Positions 8,340-16,983 are shown, counted from the stretch's first letter. The stretch: 64,000 bases of DNA from Xenophilus sp003671765 (GCA_051414805.1 CP166702.1:3906001-3970000), one strand, 5' to 3'. Translations and numbers: made by a program. The notes: generated from the letters alone by a model not told the origin.

Positions 8340-9779
8340 ATGTCCTTCTCCAAGACCCTCGAAGAAACCGCCGCCGACGTCGAACGGCTGCTGCCGGCCC
8401 TGCAGGCGATCTTCGGCGAGCGCGCCGTGACCTCGGCCGCGGTGCGGGCCCACCACAGCCACGGCGAGGGCCTGCCCGACCCGGGGCAGCCCGACGTGGT
8501 GCTGTTCCCGCTCTCGACGGAGGAAGTCGCGGCGGCGATGAAGCTGTGCCACGCCGCCGAGGTGCCGGTGATCGCCTTCGGCACCGGCACGTCGATGGAG
8601 GGTCACGTCGCGGCCATCCACGGTGGCGTGTGCATCGACCTGTCGCGCATGGACCGCATCCTGGAGGTGTCGCCCGAGGCGCTCGACTGCCGGGTGCAGG
8701 CCGGCGTCACGCGCGAACAGCTCAACGCCCACCTGCGCAGCATCGGCCTGTTCTTCGCCGTCGACCCGGGTGCCAACGCCTCGCTCGGCGGCATGGCGGC
8801 CACCCGTGCGTCGGGAACCGCCGCCGTGCGCTACGGCACCATGCGCGAGGCCGTGATGGGCCTGACGGTCGTCACGCCCGACGGGCGCATCATCCGCACC
8901 GGCACGCGGGCCCGCAAGTCATCGTCCGGCCTCGACCTCACGCGGCTGTACGTGGGCAGCGAGGGCCTCCTGGGCATCATCTGCGAGGTACAGCTGCGGC
9001 TCTTCGGGCTGCCCGAGCACGTGGTGGCCGCGGTGTGCCAGTTCGACAGCCTGCGCGCGGCCGTCGACACCGTCATCGCCGCGCTGCAGCTGGCCGTGCC
9101 GGTGGCGCGCATCGAGCTGCTCGACGACGCGCAGATGGACGCCTGCATCCGCTACTCGCGCCTGGACGAGTTCGAGGCGCGCCCCGCCCTCTTCATCGAG
9201 TTCCACGGCAGCGAGGCGGCGGTGGCCGAGCAGGTGGCCACGCTGGAGGCGCTGTCCGCCGACCATGGCGGCAGCGGCTTCCGCTATGCCCACAAGCCCG
9301 AGGAGCGCACGCGCCTGTGGAAGGCGCGCCACTCCTGCTACCACGCCAACCTGGCGATGCACCCGGGCTGGAGCTCCATGGGCACCGATGCCTGCGTGCC
9401 GATCTCGGCGCTGGCCGAATGCATCACCGAGACCCAGGCCGACATCGCGGCCAGCGGCCTGTACGCGCCCATCGTCGGCCACGTGGGCGACGGCAATTTC
9501 CACCTGGGCATCATCTACGAGGACGCCGACGCCGCGGCCCGCGCTGCCGCCGAGGCGCTCGCGGAGCGCGTGGCGCTGCGGGCCATCCGCCTGGGCGGCA
9601 CCTGCACCGGTGAGCACGGCGTCGGCTTGCACCGCATGGGCCAGATCGAGGTCGAGCACGGCGAGGCGATCGAGGTCATGCGCGAGATCAAGCGCGCGCT
9701 GGACCCCAAGGGCATCCTCAACCCCGGCAAGATGCTGAGGATGGACCCCGCCGCGTCAGACGTGCCGCGAGGCCGGTGA
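8340..9779 (+). CDS. FAD-linked 2-hydroxy-acid dehydrogenase (GlcD/DLD type)
   Basis: 479 aa. An N-terminal PCMH-type FAD-binding domain has GTGTSMEGH near residue 83 and DPGANASLGGMAATRASGT near residue 142. The C-terminal FAD-oxidase domain has HVGDGNFHL near residue 381 and GTCTGEHGVG near residue 420. The family oxidises D-lactate, glycolate or related 2-hydroxy acids and passes electrons to quinone or cytochrome. GlcE and GlcF subunits are absent, so a single-subunit D-lactate-dehydrogenase-like enzyme is likely. It lies 24 bases after the ABC ATPase and probably acts on the imported substrate or an intermediate. Its last 24 bases overlap the convergent MerR gene. Confidence 0.88.
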   Translation: MSFSKTLEETAADVERLLPALQAIFGERAVTSAAVRAHHSHGEGLPDPGQPDVVLFPLSTEEVAAAMKLCHAAEVPVIAFGTGTSMEGHVAAIHGGVCIDLSRMDRILEVSPEALDCRVQAGVTREQLNAHLRSIGLFFAVDPGANASLGGMAATRASGTAAVRYGTMREAVMGLTVVTPDGRIIRTGTRARKSSSGLDLTRLYVGSEGLLGIICEVQLRLFGLPEHVVAAVCQFDSLRAAVDTVIAALQLAVPVARIELLDDAQMDACIRYSRLDEFEARPALFIEFHGSEAAVAEQVATLEALSADHGGSGFRYAHKPEERTRLWKARHSCYHANLAMHPGWSSMGTDACVPISALAECITETQADIAASGLYAPIVGHVGDGNFHLGIIYEDADAAARAAAEALAERVALRAIRLGGTCTGEHGVGLHRMGQIEVEHGEAIEVMREIKRALDPKGILNPGKMLRMDPAASDVPRGR

Positions 9780-10229
9780 GCCGCGCTCGCCGGCGACCGG
9801 CTGTGCGTCGGCCCGCGCGTGCAGCGTGCCGATGATGTGGCACTCGGTGTCGCTGCCGTCGCAGCTGTTGCGCAGCGCCAGCAGGTCCTTCTCGAGCGTG
9901 CGCAGCTCGCGCAGGCGCTCGCGCACGTGGCCCAGGTGCGCATCCAGCGCGACGCAGGCGGCGTCGCAATCGGCCTTGCGGCGCAGGTCCAGCGCCAGCA
10001 GCGTGCGCACTTCGTCCAGCGACATGTCCATGGCCCGGCACAGGCGGATGAAGCGCAGCGCGTGCACGTCGGCGTCGCTGTAGAAGCGGTAGCTGTTGTC
10101 GCCGCGGCCCTGCGGCGCGATCAGGCCCTGCTTCTCGTAGTAGCGGATGTTGGCGGCGCTCACGCCGCTGGCGGCGGCGGCTTCGCCGATGCGATAACCC
10201 TGCGGGCCGGGCGGGTGGATGGCGGGCAT
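9756..10229 (-). CDS. cadR: MerR-family Cd/Pb-type metal-responsive regulator (CadR/PbrR-like)
   Basis: 157 aa from the ATG at 10229; upstream in-frame starts run into the divergent ATPase gene. An N-terminal winged helix (YRIGEAAAASGVSAANIRYY) is followed by the MerR dimerisation helix. Cysteines suited to metal binding occur in KADCDAACVALDAH and in LRNSCDGSDTECHII near the C-terminus, the pattern of the Cd/Pb/Zn group rather than the CueR copper group. It is divergent from the P-type ATPase at 10297, with a dyad between them, the usual arrangement for a regulator that twists its target promoter. The C-terminus overlaps the end of the GlcD-like gene. Confidence 0.85.
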   Translation of the reverse strand: MPAIHPPGPQGYRIGEAAAASGVSAANIRYYEKQGLIAPQGRGDNSYRFYSDADVHALRFIRLCRAMDMSLDEVRTLLALDLRRKADCDAACVALDAHLGHVRERLRELRTLEKDLLALRNSCDGSDTECHIIGTLHARADAQPVAGERGSPASRHV

Positions 10230-10232
10230 GGC

Positions 10233-10265
10233 TTGACCTTGAAGTGACTTCAACCTTTCCAATGC
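10233..10265 (+). promoter_or_regulatory. MerR-type operator/promoter of the metal ATPase gene
   Basis: A perfect dyad TTGAAGTGACTTCAA at 10239-10253 directly follows a -35-like TTGACC at 10233-10238. A weak -10-like CAATGC lies near 10260. Placing a dyad in an over-long spacer of about 19-21 bases is typical of MerR-regulated promoters. It lies 4 bases upstream of the regulator start and 44 bases before the ATPase start. The operator role is inferred from layout. Confidence 0.65.
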
Positions 10266-10296
10266 TGGCACAGCTTCGAAAACCACACCGAGTTCC

Positions 10297-12429
10297 ATGT
10301 CCGCCTCCCCCCGCCAGCCCGCCGCCCTGCTCCCACTCGCCGACCCCGACCGTGCGGCCGCCTCGTCGTGCGGCGACGGTTGCTGCGGCGGACCGGTGAC
10401 GCTGCGCCCGGCCGCGGCCAAACCCCGGGCGCATGCCCACGACCATGAGGGCGGGCACGACCACGACCATGGCCCCGAAGGCCATGCGGCCGGCGACGGC
10501 CACGACCATGGCCCGCTGCCCGGCTGGCCGCGCCTGGCGGCCGCCCTCGTGGTGGCGCTGGCCGCCGAACTGAGCCACCTGCTGCTGCCCGAGACGGCCG
10601 TGTGGCGCGGCGTCGGCATGGCCCTGGCCGCGGTGGCGATCGCCCTGGCCGGCATCGGCATCTACCGGAGCGGGTTGAAGTCGCTGCTCAAGGGGCGCCT
10701 GGGCATCGACACGCTGATGGCGGTCGCGGTGACCGGCGCCTTCGTGATCGGCCAGTGGCCCGAGGCGGCCATGGTGATGGCGCTCTACGCGCTGGCGGAG
10801 CTGATCGAGCACAAGGCCGCCGACCGCGCGCGCAACGCGATCTCGGGCCTGATGGCGCTGGCGCCCGACGAGGCCGAGGTGCGCGGTGCCGATGGTCAGT
10901 GGCGCCGCGTGCCGGCGGCCGAGGTGGCGGTCGGCCAGGTGCTGCGGGTGCGCCCCGGCGAACGCGTGCCGCTGGACGGCACCGTCACCGCCGGCAGCAG
11001 CAGCATCGACCAGGCCAGCGTCACCGGCGAGAGCATCCCGGTGGACAAGACGGTGGGCGACGCCGTTTTCGCGGCCACCGTCAACCAGGGCGGCGAGCTG
11101 GAGGTCCGCGTCAGCGCGGCCGTCGGGCACACCACGCTCGACCGCATCATCGAATCGGTGGAGCGCGCCCAGGCCTCGCGCGCGCCGACGCAGCGCTTCG
11201 TCGAGCGTTTCGCGGCCGTGTACACGCCCACGGTGTTCGTGCTGGCGGTGCTGGTCGCCGTCGTGCCGCCGCTCTTCCTGGGCGCGGCCTGGCTGGCGTC
11301 GGTCTACAAGGCGCTGGTGCTGCTGGTCATCGCCTGCCCCTGCGCGCTGGTGATCTCGACGCCGGTCACGGTCGTCAGCGGCCTCACCGCGGCGGCGCGG
11401 CGCGGCATCCTCGTCAAGGGCGGCGTGCACCTGGAGACCGCGCGCAGGCTGCGTGCCGTGGCGCTCGACAAGACCGGCACCATCACGGCCGGCAAGCCGG
11501 TGCTGGTCGACTGGCAGCCCTGGGGCGGTGCCGACCGCGCGGGCACGGCGGCCGATGCCGCGCAACTGGCGGGCCGCTCCGACCACCCGGTGTCGGCCGC
11601 GATCGCGAGCGGCCTGCACGACGTGCCGCGCGGCAATGCGGCCATCGAGGGCTTCCGTGCCGTGGTGGGCCGCGGCGTCGAAGGCCGGGTCGACGGCCGC
11701 ACGCTGGTGCTGGGCAACCACCGGCTGATCGAGGAGCGCGGCCTGTGCACGCCCGAGCTCGAGGCCGCGCTGGCCGCCCACGAACAGCAGGGCCGCACCG
11801 TGACGCTGCTCGCCGACGAACACGTCGTGCTCGGCCTCTTCGCGGTGGCCGACACCGTCAAGCCCGGTTCGCTTCAGGCCGTCGCCGCGCTGAAGGCGCT
11901 GGGCGTGACACCCGTCATGCTCACCGGCGACAACCCGAGCACTGCCCAGGCCGTGGCGCGCGAGGCCGGCATCGACGACGCCCGCGGCGGCCTGCTGCCC
12001 GAGGACAAGCTGCAGGCCGTGCAGGCGCTGCGCCAGCGCTACGGCGCGACCGGCATGACCGGCGACGGCATCAACGACGCACCCGCCCTGGCGCAGGCCG
12101 ACCTGGGCTTCGCGATGGGCGCGGCGGGCACCGACATCGCGATGGAGGCGGCCGACGTGGTCATCATGAACGACGACCTCGGCCGCATCGCCGAGACGAT
12201 CCGCCTGTCGCGCCGCACGCATGCGGTGCTGTGGCAGAACATCGCGCTGGCGCTGGGCATCAAGGCCGTCTTCTTCGGCCTGGCAATCTTCGGCCAGGCC
12301 ACGATGTGGATGGCCGTGTTCGCCGACATGGGGGCCAGCCTGCTGGTGGTGGCGAACGGGCTGCGGCTGCTCAAGGCGCTGGACGCGCCGCCGGCCGCGG
12401 CAGGCGTGGCGCCGCTCAGGCCCGCGTGA
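10297..12429 (+). CDS. cadA: P1B-type heavy-metal exporting ATPase (Cd/Zn/Pb class)
   Basis: 710 aa. The transmembrane metal motif is CPC at 347-349, the phosphorylated aspartate is Asp391 in DKTGTIT, and the hinge MTGDGIND is near 587-594. In the last membrane segments a Lys in LGIKAVFFG and an Asp in FADMG match the Zn/Cd/Pb (P1B-2) class, not the copper class. There is no N-terminal ferredoxin-like HMA domain. Instead residues 24-73 carry CGDGCCGG and a His/Asp-rich stretch (HDHEGGHDHDHG) likely to bind metal. The divergent MerR gene and dyad imply metal induction. The last 14 bases overlap the convergent methyltransferase gene. Confidence 0.92.
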   Translation: MSASPRQPAALLPLADPDRAAASSCGDGCCGGPVTLRPAAAKPRAHAHDHEGGHDHDHGPEGHAAGDGHDHGPLPGWPRLAAALVVALAAELSHLLLPETAVWRGVGMALAAVAIALAGIGIYRSGLKSLLKGRLGIDTLMAVAVTGAFVIGQWPEAAMVMALYALAELIEHKAADRARNAISGLMALAPDEAEVRGADGQWRRVPAAEVAVGQVLRVRPGERVPLDGTVTAGSSSIDQASVTGESIPVDKTVGDAVFAATVNQGGELEVRVSAAVGHTTLDRIIESVERAQASRAPTQRFVERFAAVYTPTVFVLAVLVAVVPPLFLGAAWLASVYKALVLLVIACPCALVISTPVTVVSGLTAAARRGILVKGGVHLETARRLRAVALDKTGTITAGKPVLVDWQPWGGADRAGTAADAAQLAGRSDHPVSAAIASGLHDVPRGNAAIEGFRAVVGRGVEGRVDGRTLVLGNHRLIEERGLCTPELEAALAAHEQQGRTVTLLADEHVVLGLFAVADTVKPGSLQAVAALKALGVTPVMLTGDNPSTAQAVAREAGIDDARGGLLPEDKLQAVQALRQRYGATGMTGDGINDAPALAQADLGFAMGAAGTDIAMEAADVVIMNDDLGRIAETIRLSRRTHAVLWQNIALALGIKAVFFGLAIFGQATMWMAVFADMGASLLVVANGLRLLKALDAPPAAAGVAPLRPA

Positions 12430-13231
12430 CGACCACCTCCGCATACTGGCTGGGCACCACCAGCGAGGCCTCGCCCGCGCGGTTGCTGCGTTCCAGGAGC
12501 GCGAGCAGGTCGGCCTCCAGCGCCGCGGCGCCCTCGGCCGGCAGCGCACCGAAGACCTTGTGCACCGGCCCGTACCAGCGGCGGAACACGTCGACGAAGT
12601 GCGCCGGCGAGCGGTAGCGGAACATGAAGTCGCGCAGCGTGACGTCGATGCGCGCCGCGCCCGGACCGAACAGCGCCTGCAGATGCGCGGGCTGCCCCCA
12701 CAGCGGCGGCGGCTGCAGACCCGCCGGGGGCGGCAGATGCCGGCCCAGGGTCTTGAACAGCTGGCCGATGAAGCCCTCGGGCGTCCAGTTGGCCAGGCCG
12801 ATGCGCCCGCCCGGCCGGCACACGCGCAGCATCTCGGCCGCCGCCTGCGCATGGTGGGGCGCGAACATCACGCCGAAGGTGGACAGCACCACGTCGAAGC
12901 TCGCATCGGCGAAGGGCAGCGCCTCGGCGTCGGCGGTCTGGAACTGCACCTGCAGCCCTTCCGCGCGGGCACGTTCGGCGCCACGCTCGAGCAGCGCGCC
13001 GACGTAGTCGGTCGAGGTGACCCGGGCGCCGCGGCGGGCCGCGGCCAGCGTGGCGTTGCCGTTGCCGGCGGCCACGTCCAGCACCTGCTCGTCGCAGTGC
13101 AGGTCGCAGGCCTCGGCCAGCTGCTCGCCGACGATCTGCAGCGTGGTGCCGATGACGGCGTAGTCGCCGCTGGCCCAGGCAGCCTGCTGGCGGGTCTTGA
13201 TGGCGTCGAAATCGATGGCGGGTGCATTCAT
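12416..13231 (-). CDS. Class I SAM-dependent methyltransferase
   Basis: 271 aa. SAM motif I is VLDVAAGNGNATLAAA near residue 50; motif II/III is SFDVVLSTFGVMFAPH and the post-motif is LRVCRPGGRIGLANW, typical of the Methyltransf_11/UbiE-like fold. The ATG at 13231 is chosen because upstream in-frame sequence is an antisense shadow of the OsmC gene. It converges on the metal ATPase gene with a 14-base overlap. The acceptor substrate cannot be told; nothing ties it to metal resistance other than position. Confidence 0.85.
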   Translation of the reverse strand: MNAPAIDFDAIKTRQQAAWASGDYAVIGTTLQIVGEQLAEACDLHCDEQVLDVAAGNGNATLAAARRGARVTSTDYVGALLERGAERARAEGLQVQFQTADAEALPFADASFDVVLSTFGVMFAPHHAQAAAEMLRVCRPGGRIGLANWTPEGFIGQLFKTLGRHLPPPAGLQPPPLWGQPAHLQALFGPGAARIDVTLRDFMFRYRSPAHFVDVFRRWYGPVHKVFGALPAEGAAALEADLLALLERSNRAGEASLVVPSQYAEVVVTRA

Positions 13232-13415
13232 GGCGCGGGCTCCAGGGTGGATGGGAAAGGCCTGCACTGTCCGCCTCGGCCTGCCACGACGTCCTGCCCG
13301 ATCGTCGGCGCGGCCTGACCGAGCGTCCGCGCCGCGGCATAGGCCACCTGTCCACTGGCCGGCGCCGGTGCCGCGCCGGACAATGCCCGATCGCACGAAC
13401 CGAGGAGGCCTGCCC

Positions 13416-13955
13416 ATGCCATCGTCGCCCTCCGTTGCCGACGCGCTCGCGCGCGTCGAGGCCGTGCTGCGCCGCCGGCCCGAAGCCGGCATCGACGCCG
13501 ACCCGAGCGCCACCGCGCGCTGGGACGGCGGCCTGCGCACCCGCATCGCCCACCCGCACGGCCATGTGCTCGAGAGCGACATGCCCGTCGAGCTCGGCGG
13601 TGGCGCGACCCAGCCCACGCCCGGCTGGCTGCTGCGCGCGAGCGTCGCGGCCTGCACCGCCACACGCATCGCCATGGAGGCCGCACGCGCCGGCATCACG
13701 CTCGACACGCTGGAGGTGAGCACCGCGAGCCGCTCCGATGCGCGCGGCCTGTTCGACCTGCCCGGCGACGATGGCGGGCCGGTGAGCCCCGCGCCCTTCG
13801 ACCTGCGCATGGCGGTGCGCATCGCTGCGCAAGGGGTGCCGGCCCGGCGCCTGGAAGAGCTCGCCGCCGCGGGCTGCGAGGGCTCGCCCATGGCCCGCGC
13901 CCTGCGCGACGCCCTGCCGCTGGCGGTGCACGTCGAGGTGCTGGAGCAGACCTGA
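13416..13955 (+). CDS. OsmC-family protein
   Basis: 179 aa. The start at 13416 follows a strong GAGGAGG ribosome site; an in-frame ATG at 13197 lies in the divergent methyltransferase gene. OsmC/Ohr proteins reduce organic hydroperoxides with a cysteine pair. One Cys is in the family motif LLRASVAACTATRIAMEA near residue 76 and a second in AAGCEGSP near residue 155. The mid-protein DLRMAVRI beta strand also fits. The stop overlaps the AraC-family start (TGATG), so the pair is coupled and the regulator may control it. Confidence 0.8.
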   Translation: MPSSPSVADALARVEAVLRRRPEAGIDADPSATARWDGGLRTRIAHPHGHVLESDMPVELGGGATQPTPGWLLRASVAACTATRIAMEAARAGITLDTLEVSTASRSDARGLFDLPGDDGGPVSPAPFDLRMAVRIAAQGVPARRLEELAAAGCEGSPMARALRDALPLAVHVEVLEQT

Positions 13956-14929
13956 TGGACGCGCTGTCGCAGACGCTGCGCGTGGTGCGGCTGATCGGCT
14001 CGATCTTCATCCAGGGCCGCTTCACGGCGCCCTGGTGCTATCAGTCGCCCCCGGCCGACAGCGTGGCGCCCGTGCTGGAGCCCGGCGCCGAACGGCTGGT
14101 GATCTTCCACCTCATCACCGAGGGCGAGTGCTTCGTCGAGCTGCCGGGCGAAGCGCCGGTGCGGCTGGTGGCCGGCGACGCGTTGCTCTTTCCGCAGGGC
14201 CATGCGCACCGCATGGGTTCCGAGCCCGGCTTGCCGCCCGCGCGTGGCGCGCGCCTGAGCGAGGTGCTGGCGCGCCGCCCGCGGCTGCTGTCCTACGGCG
14301 GTGGCGGTCCGGCCACGCGCCTGGTGTGCGGCTACCTGGCCTGCGACGCGCGTCTCGGGCAGATGCTGCTGGCCGGCCTGCCGCCGCTGGTGCGCGTGAA
14401 CGTGCGCGGCTCCGACGCCGGTGCCTGGCTGGAGGCCTCGGTGCGCTACGCGCTGGCGGAGGCGCGCTCGCCGCGGCCGGGCGGTGCCGGCGTGCTGGCC
14501 AAGCTGTCGGAAGTCGTCTTCATCGAGGTGCTGCGCCTCTACATGAACGAGCAGGCCGAGGGCCGCACCGGCTGGCTGGCCGGCGTGGGCGACCGGATCG
14601 TCGGTGGTGCACTCAAGGCAATGCACCGCGAGCCGGCGCGCAACTGGTCGCTCGAGGAACTGGCGCGCGAGGCGAACACCTCGCGTTCGGTGCTGGCCGA
14701 GCGCTTCCAGCAGCTGGTCGGCCAGTCGCCGATGCAGTACCTCACCCAGTGGCGCATGCTGCTGGCGTCGAACCTGCTCGCGCGCAGCAACGCGCCGCTG
14801 CTGCGCATCGCCCAGGACGTGGGCTACCAGACCGACACCGCCTTCAGCCGCGCCTTCCGGCGCGAGTTCGGGGCGCCGCCGGCGACGTGGCGGCGGCAGC
14901 GTGCGGTGCAGCACGCGATGCCCTCCTGA
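13955..14929 (+). CDS. AraC-family transcriptional regulator (cupin sensor)
   Basis: 324 aa. The N-terminal half is an AraC cupin-type sensor (LVIFHLITEGECFVELPG, DALLFPQGHAHRM). The C-terminal 100 residues hold two HTH units: WSLEELAREANTSRSVLAERF and LLRIAQDVGYQTDTAFSRAF, ending with FRREFGAPPATWRR. It overlaps the OsmC gene by one base. Such regulators often control a neighbouring detoxification gene; OsmC is the obvious candidate, but no operator was identified. Confidence 0.9.
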   Translation: MDALSQTLRVVRLIGSIFIQGRFTAPWCYQSPPADSVAPVLEPGAERLVIFHLITEGECFVELPGEAPVRLVAGDALLFPQGHAHRMGSEPGLPPARGARLSEVLARRPRLLSYGGGGPATRLVCGYLACDARLGQMLLAGLPPLVRVNVRGSDAGAWLEASVRYALAEARSPRPGGAGVLAKLSEVVFIEVLRLYMNEQAEGRTGWLAGVGDRIVGGALKAMHREPARNWSLEELAREANTSRSVLAERFQQLVGQSPMQYLTQWRMLLASNLLARSNAPLLRIAQDVGYQTDTAFSRAFRREFGAPPATWRRQRAVQHAMPS

Positions 14930-14964
14930 ACGTCCGGCCCCGCCTCGCGGTCTATCATCGGCCC

Positions 14965-15381
14965 ATGCGCCGCCTCCTCGTCGCCCTCATGATCCTCCTG
15001 CTGCCCCTGCGCGGCTGGATCGGCGATGCGATGGCGATGGAACTCATGCAGCCGGCGCTGCAGGCCGTGCACACGCAGGCACCGGCCGCGCCCGAGCCCT
15101 CGTCGCACGTCCACCACGGCGACGGCCATGCGAAGCACGATGCGCATGCGGGCCATGGGCATGCAGCACACGGTGCCACCGAGGATGCAGCCGAGAGCCA
15201 GGCCGGCCACGGCGTCGGCCACCTGGCCTGCACGGCCTGCCAGGTCTGCCATTCGGTCGCGATGGCCGAAACCTTCGCCACGCTGGCTGGCGAGGCCCTG
15301 CCGCATGCCGCACCGCAGGCGGCGCTGCCGCACTTCGCAAGTGCGGAGGCACGCCGCCTGCCCGAGCCGCCCATTTCCTGA
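14965..15381 (+). CDS. Small exported His-rich protein of a copper locus
   Basis: 138 aa. A hydrophobic N-terminus (RRLLVALMILLLPLRGWIG) acts as signal or anchor. It is followed by a His/Ala-rich segment (HVHHGDGHAKHDAHAGHGHAAHG broken across residues 51-75) and a cysteine motif CTACQVCHS near residue 92. The C-terminus ends RRLPEPPIS. It resembles the small CzcI- or DUF2946-like proteins found next to efflux systems; family assignment is tentative. It precedes the TolC-like gene and probably sequesters metal in the periplasm. No clear ribosome site is seen, so the start is moderately certain. Confidence 0.6.
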   Translation: MRRLLVALMILLLPLRGWIGDAMAMELMQPALQAVHTQAPAAPEPSSHVHHGDGHAKHDAHAGHGHAAHGATEDAAESQAGHGVGHLACTACQVCHSVAMAETFATLAGEALPHAAPQAALPHFASAEARRLPEPPIS

Positions 15382-15432
15382 ACTCCCCACCCGTAGTCCG
15401 TCCGCCGCAGGCGCCCGAGCGCCTCGGCGCCG

Positions 15433-16983
15433 ATGTCCCGACGCTGGAGAGTTGCCGTGTGTCCCCTTCCTTCGCGCGCCGCCACGGGCCGCGCGCACTA
15501 TCGAATTCATAGCTGTCCGCCGCCGCGCCACGGGCGTTGGCGGCCGATTTCGTTCACAAGATTCGGGCTGATCGCCCTGGCGGTGGCGCTGGTGGCGGGC
15601 TGCGCCAGCGTGTCGCCCCAGGCCGACCGCGCCGCGCTGCACAAGCTCCTCGCGCCATCGATCACGGGCGCGCTGACGGGCGACGCACAGCCCCAGGCGG
15701 CGCCCGACGACGCGAGCCGCGCGACCGTCGATGCGCTGCTGCGCGAGCCACTCGACGCGCAGGCCGCGGTGCGCATCGCGCTGCTGCAGAGCCCGCGCGT
15801 GCAGCAGGCCTTCGCCACGCTGCAGCTGAGCGACGCCGAGCGCGTGCAGGCGGCCACCCTGCCCAACCCCGTGTTCAGCTTCGGCAGGCTGCGCGAGGGC
15901 CGTCGCCTGGAGATCGACCGTGCCCTCGGCTTCGACGTGCTGGGCCTGCTCACCCTGCCCTGGCAGGCGCGCTGGGCGGGACAGCGCCACGAGGTGGCAC
16001 GGCTGGAAGCGGCGCAGCAGATCGCGCAGGTGGCGGCCGACACGCGCCGCGCCTGGGTGCGCGCCGTGGCGGCGCAGCAGGGCGTGGCCTACCTGAGCGA
16101 TGCCCGCGACGCCGCGGACACCGGCGCCGCGCTGGCACAGCGCATGGCCAAGGCCGGCAACTGGAGCGCGGTGCGACGCACGCGCGAGGAACTGCTGCAG
16201 GCCGACGCGGCGGCGCAACTCGCGCGCGCCGAGCAGGCAGCCATCGCCAGCCGCGAGCAGCTCACGCGCCTGCTCGGCCTGTCGCAGGAACAGGCTGCCT
16301 CCTTTCGATTGCCCGACCGCCTGCCGCCGCTGCCCGCGTCGCTGCCCGAGCGCACCAAGGTGCAGGCGACGGCGCTGCGCGAGCGCCTGGACGTGCGCGC
16401 AGCGCAGGCGCAGTTGCAGGCCACGGCCGACGCCCAGGGGCTCACGCGGGCCACGCGCTTCGTCGATGCGCTGGAGATCGGCGCCGTGCGCAACAGCAGC
16501 TTCGCCAACGACGCCGAGCGCGGACGCAGCACCGAGCGCGGCGTCGAGCTGTCGCTGCCGATCCCCCTCTTCGACTGGGGCCAGGCGCGCAGCGCGCGGG
16601 CCGAGGCGCTCTACCTGCAGTCGGCCGCTCGGGTGCGAGCCACCGCCGTGCAGGCCGCGAGCGAGGCACGGGAAGCCCACGCCGCCTGGCAGACCACCTG
16701 GCAGGTGGCGCACCGCTACCAGGCCGAGGTGCTGCCGCTGCGCCAGAAGCTCAACGACGAGATGCTGCTGCGCTACAACGGCATGCTGGCCAGCGTCTGG
16801 GAACTGCTGGCCGAGGCGCGCGCCAGCGCCCTGGCCGTGAACGCCGCGATGGGCGCGCAGCGCGACTTCTGGCTGGCCGACACCGACCTGCTGCTCGCGC
16901 TCACGGGCGCCTCGCCCGCCGGGCTGTCGGCGCTGCAGGGCGGCGACGGCGACGCGGTCGCCACCGCAGGAGGGAGCCACTGA
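15433..16983 (+). CDS. TolC-family outer-membrane lipoprotein
   Basis: 516 aa if read from the ATG at 15433. The first 50 residues are basic and unlike a signal; a lipobox (ALVAGC, Cys about residue 56) follows a hydrophobic stretch, so the true start is probably downstream or a GTG. The mature part has the helical repeat typical of CusC/NodT outer-membrane factors (SPRVQQAFATLQLSDAER, ELSLPIPLFDWGQARSARAE). No membrane-fusion or RND partner is in the window. It overlaps the multicopper oxidase start (TGATG), a pairing seen in copper resistance loci. A dispersed repeat overlaps its 5' end. Confidence 0.82.
   Translation: MSRRWRVAVCPLPSRAATGRAHYRIHSCPPPRHGRWRPISFTRFGLIALAVALVAGCASVSPQADRAALHKLLAPSITGALTGDAQPQAAPDDASRATVDALLREPLDAQAAVRIALLQSPRVQQAFATLQLSDAERVQAATLPNPVFSFGRLREGRRLEIDRALGFDVLGLLTLPWQARWAGQRHEVARLEAAQQIAQVAADTRRAWVRAVAAQQGVAYLSDARDAADTGAALAQRMAKAGNWSAVRRTREELLQADAAAQLARAEQAAIASREQLTRLLGLSQEQAASFRLPDRLPPLPASLPERTKVQATALRERLDVRAAQAQLQATADAQGLTRATRFVDALEIGAVRNSSFANDAERGRSTERGVELSLPIPLFDWGQARSARAEALYLQSAARVRATAVQAASEAREAHAAWQTTWQVAHRYQAEVLPLRQKLNDEMLLRYNGMLASVWELLAEARASALAVNAAMGAQRDFWLADTDLLLALTGASPAGLSALQGGDGDAVATAGGSH
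15496..15545 (+). repeat. Dispersed double-hairpin repeat, copy A (degenerate)
   Basis: CTAT, a 7-base loop cgaattc and ATAG form the first hairpin (15498-15512). A GC-rich arm with CCGCC and GGCGG ends follows (to about 15543). It has the same order and loop length as copies at 18375, 28404, 46484 and 58311. It lies in the 5' end of the TolC-like reading frame, where it would encode a non-signal-like stretch. Confidence 0.55.

Noticed and set aside
10239..10253. Dyad TTGAAGTGACTTCAA as a transcription terminator
   Set aside because: No U-run follows on either strand and it sits between divergent genes, so an operator is the better reading.
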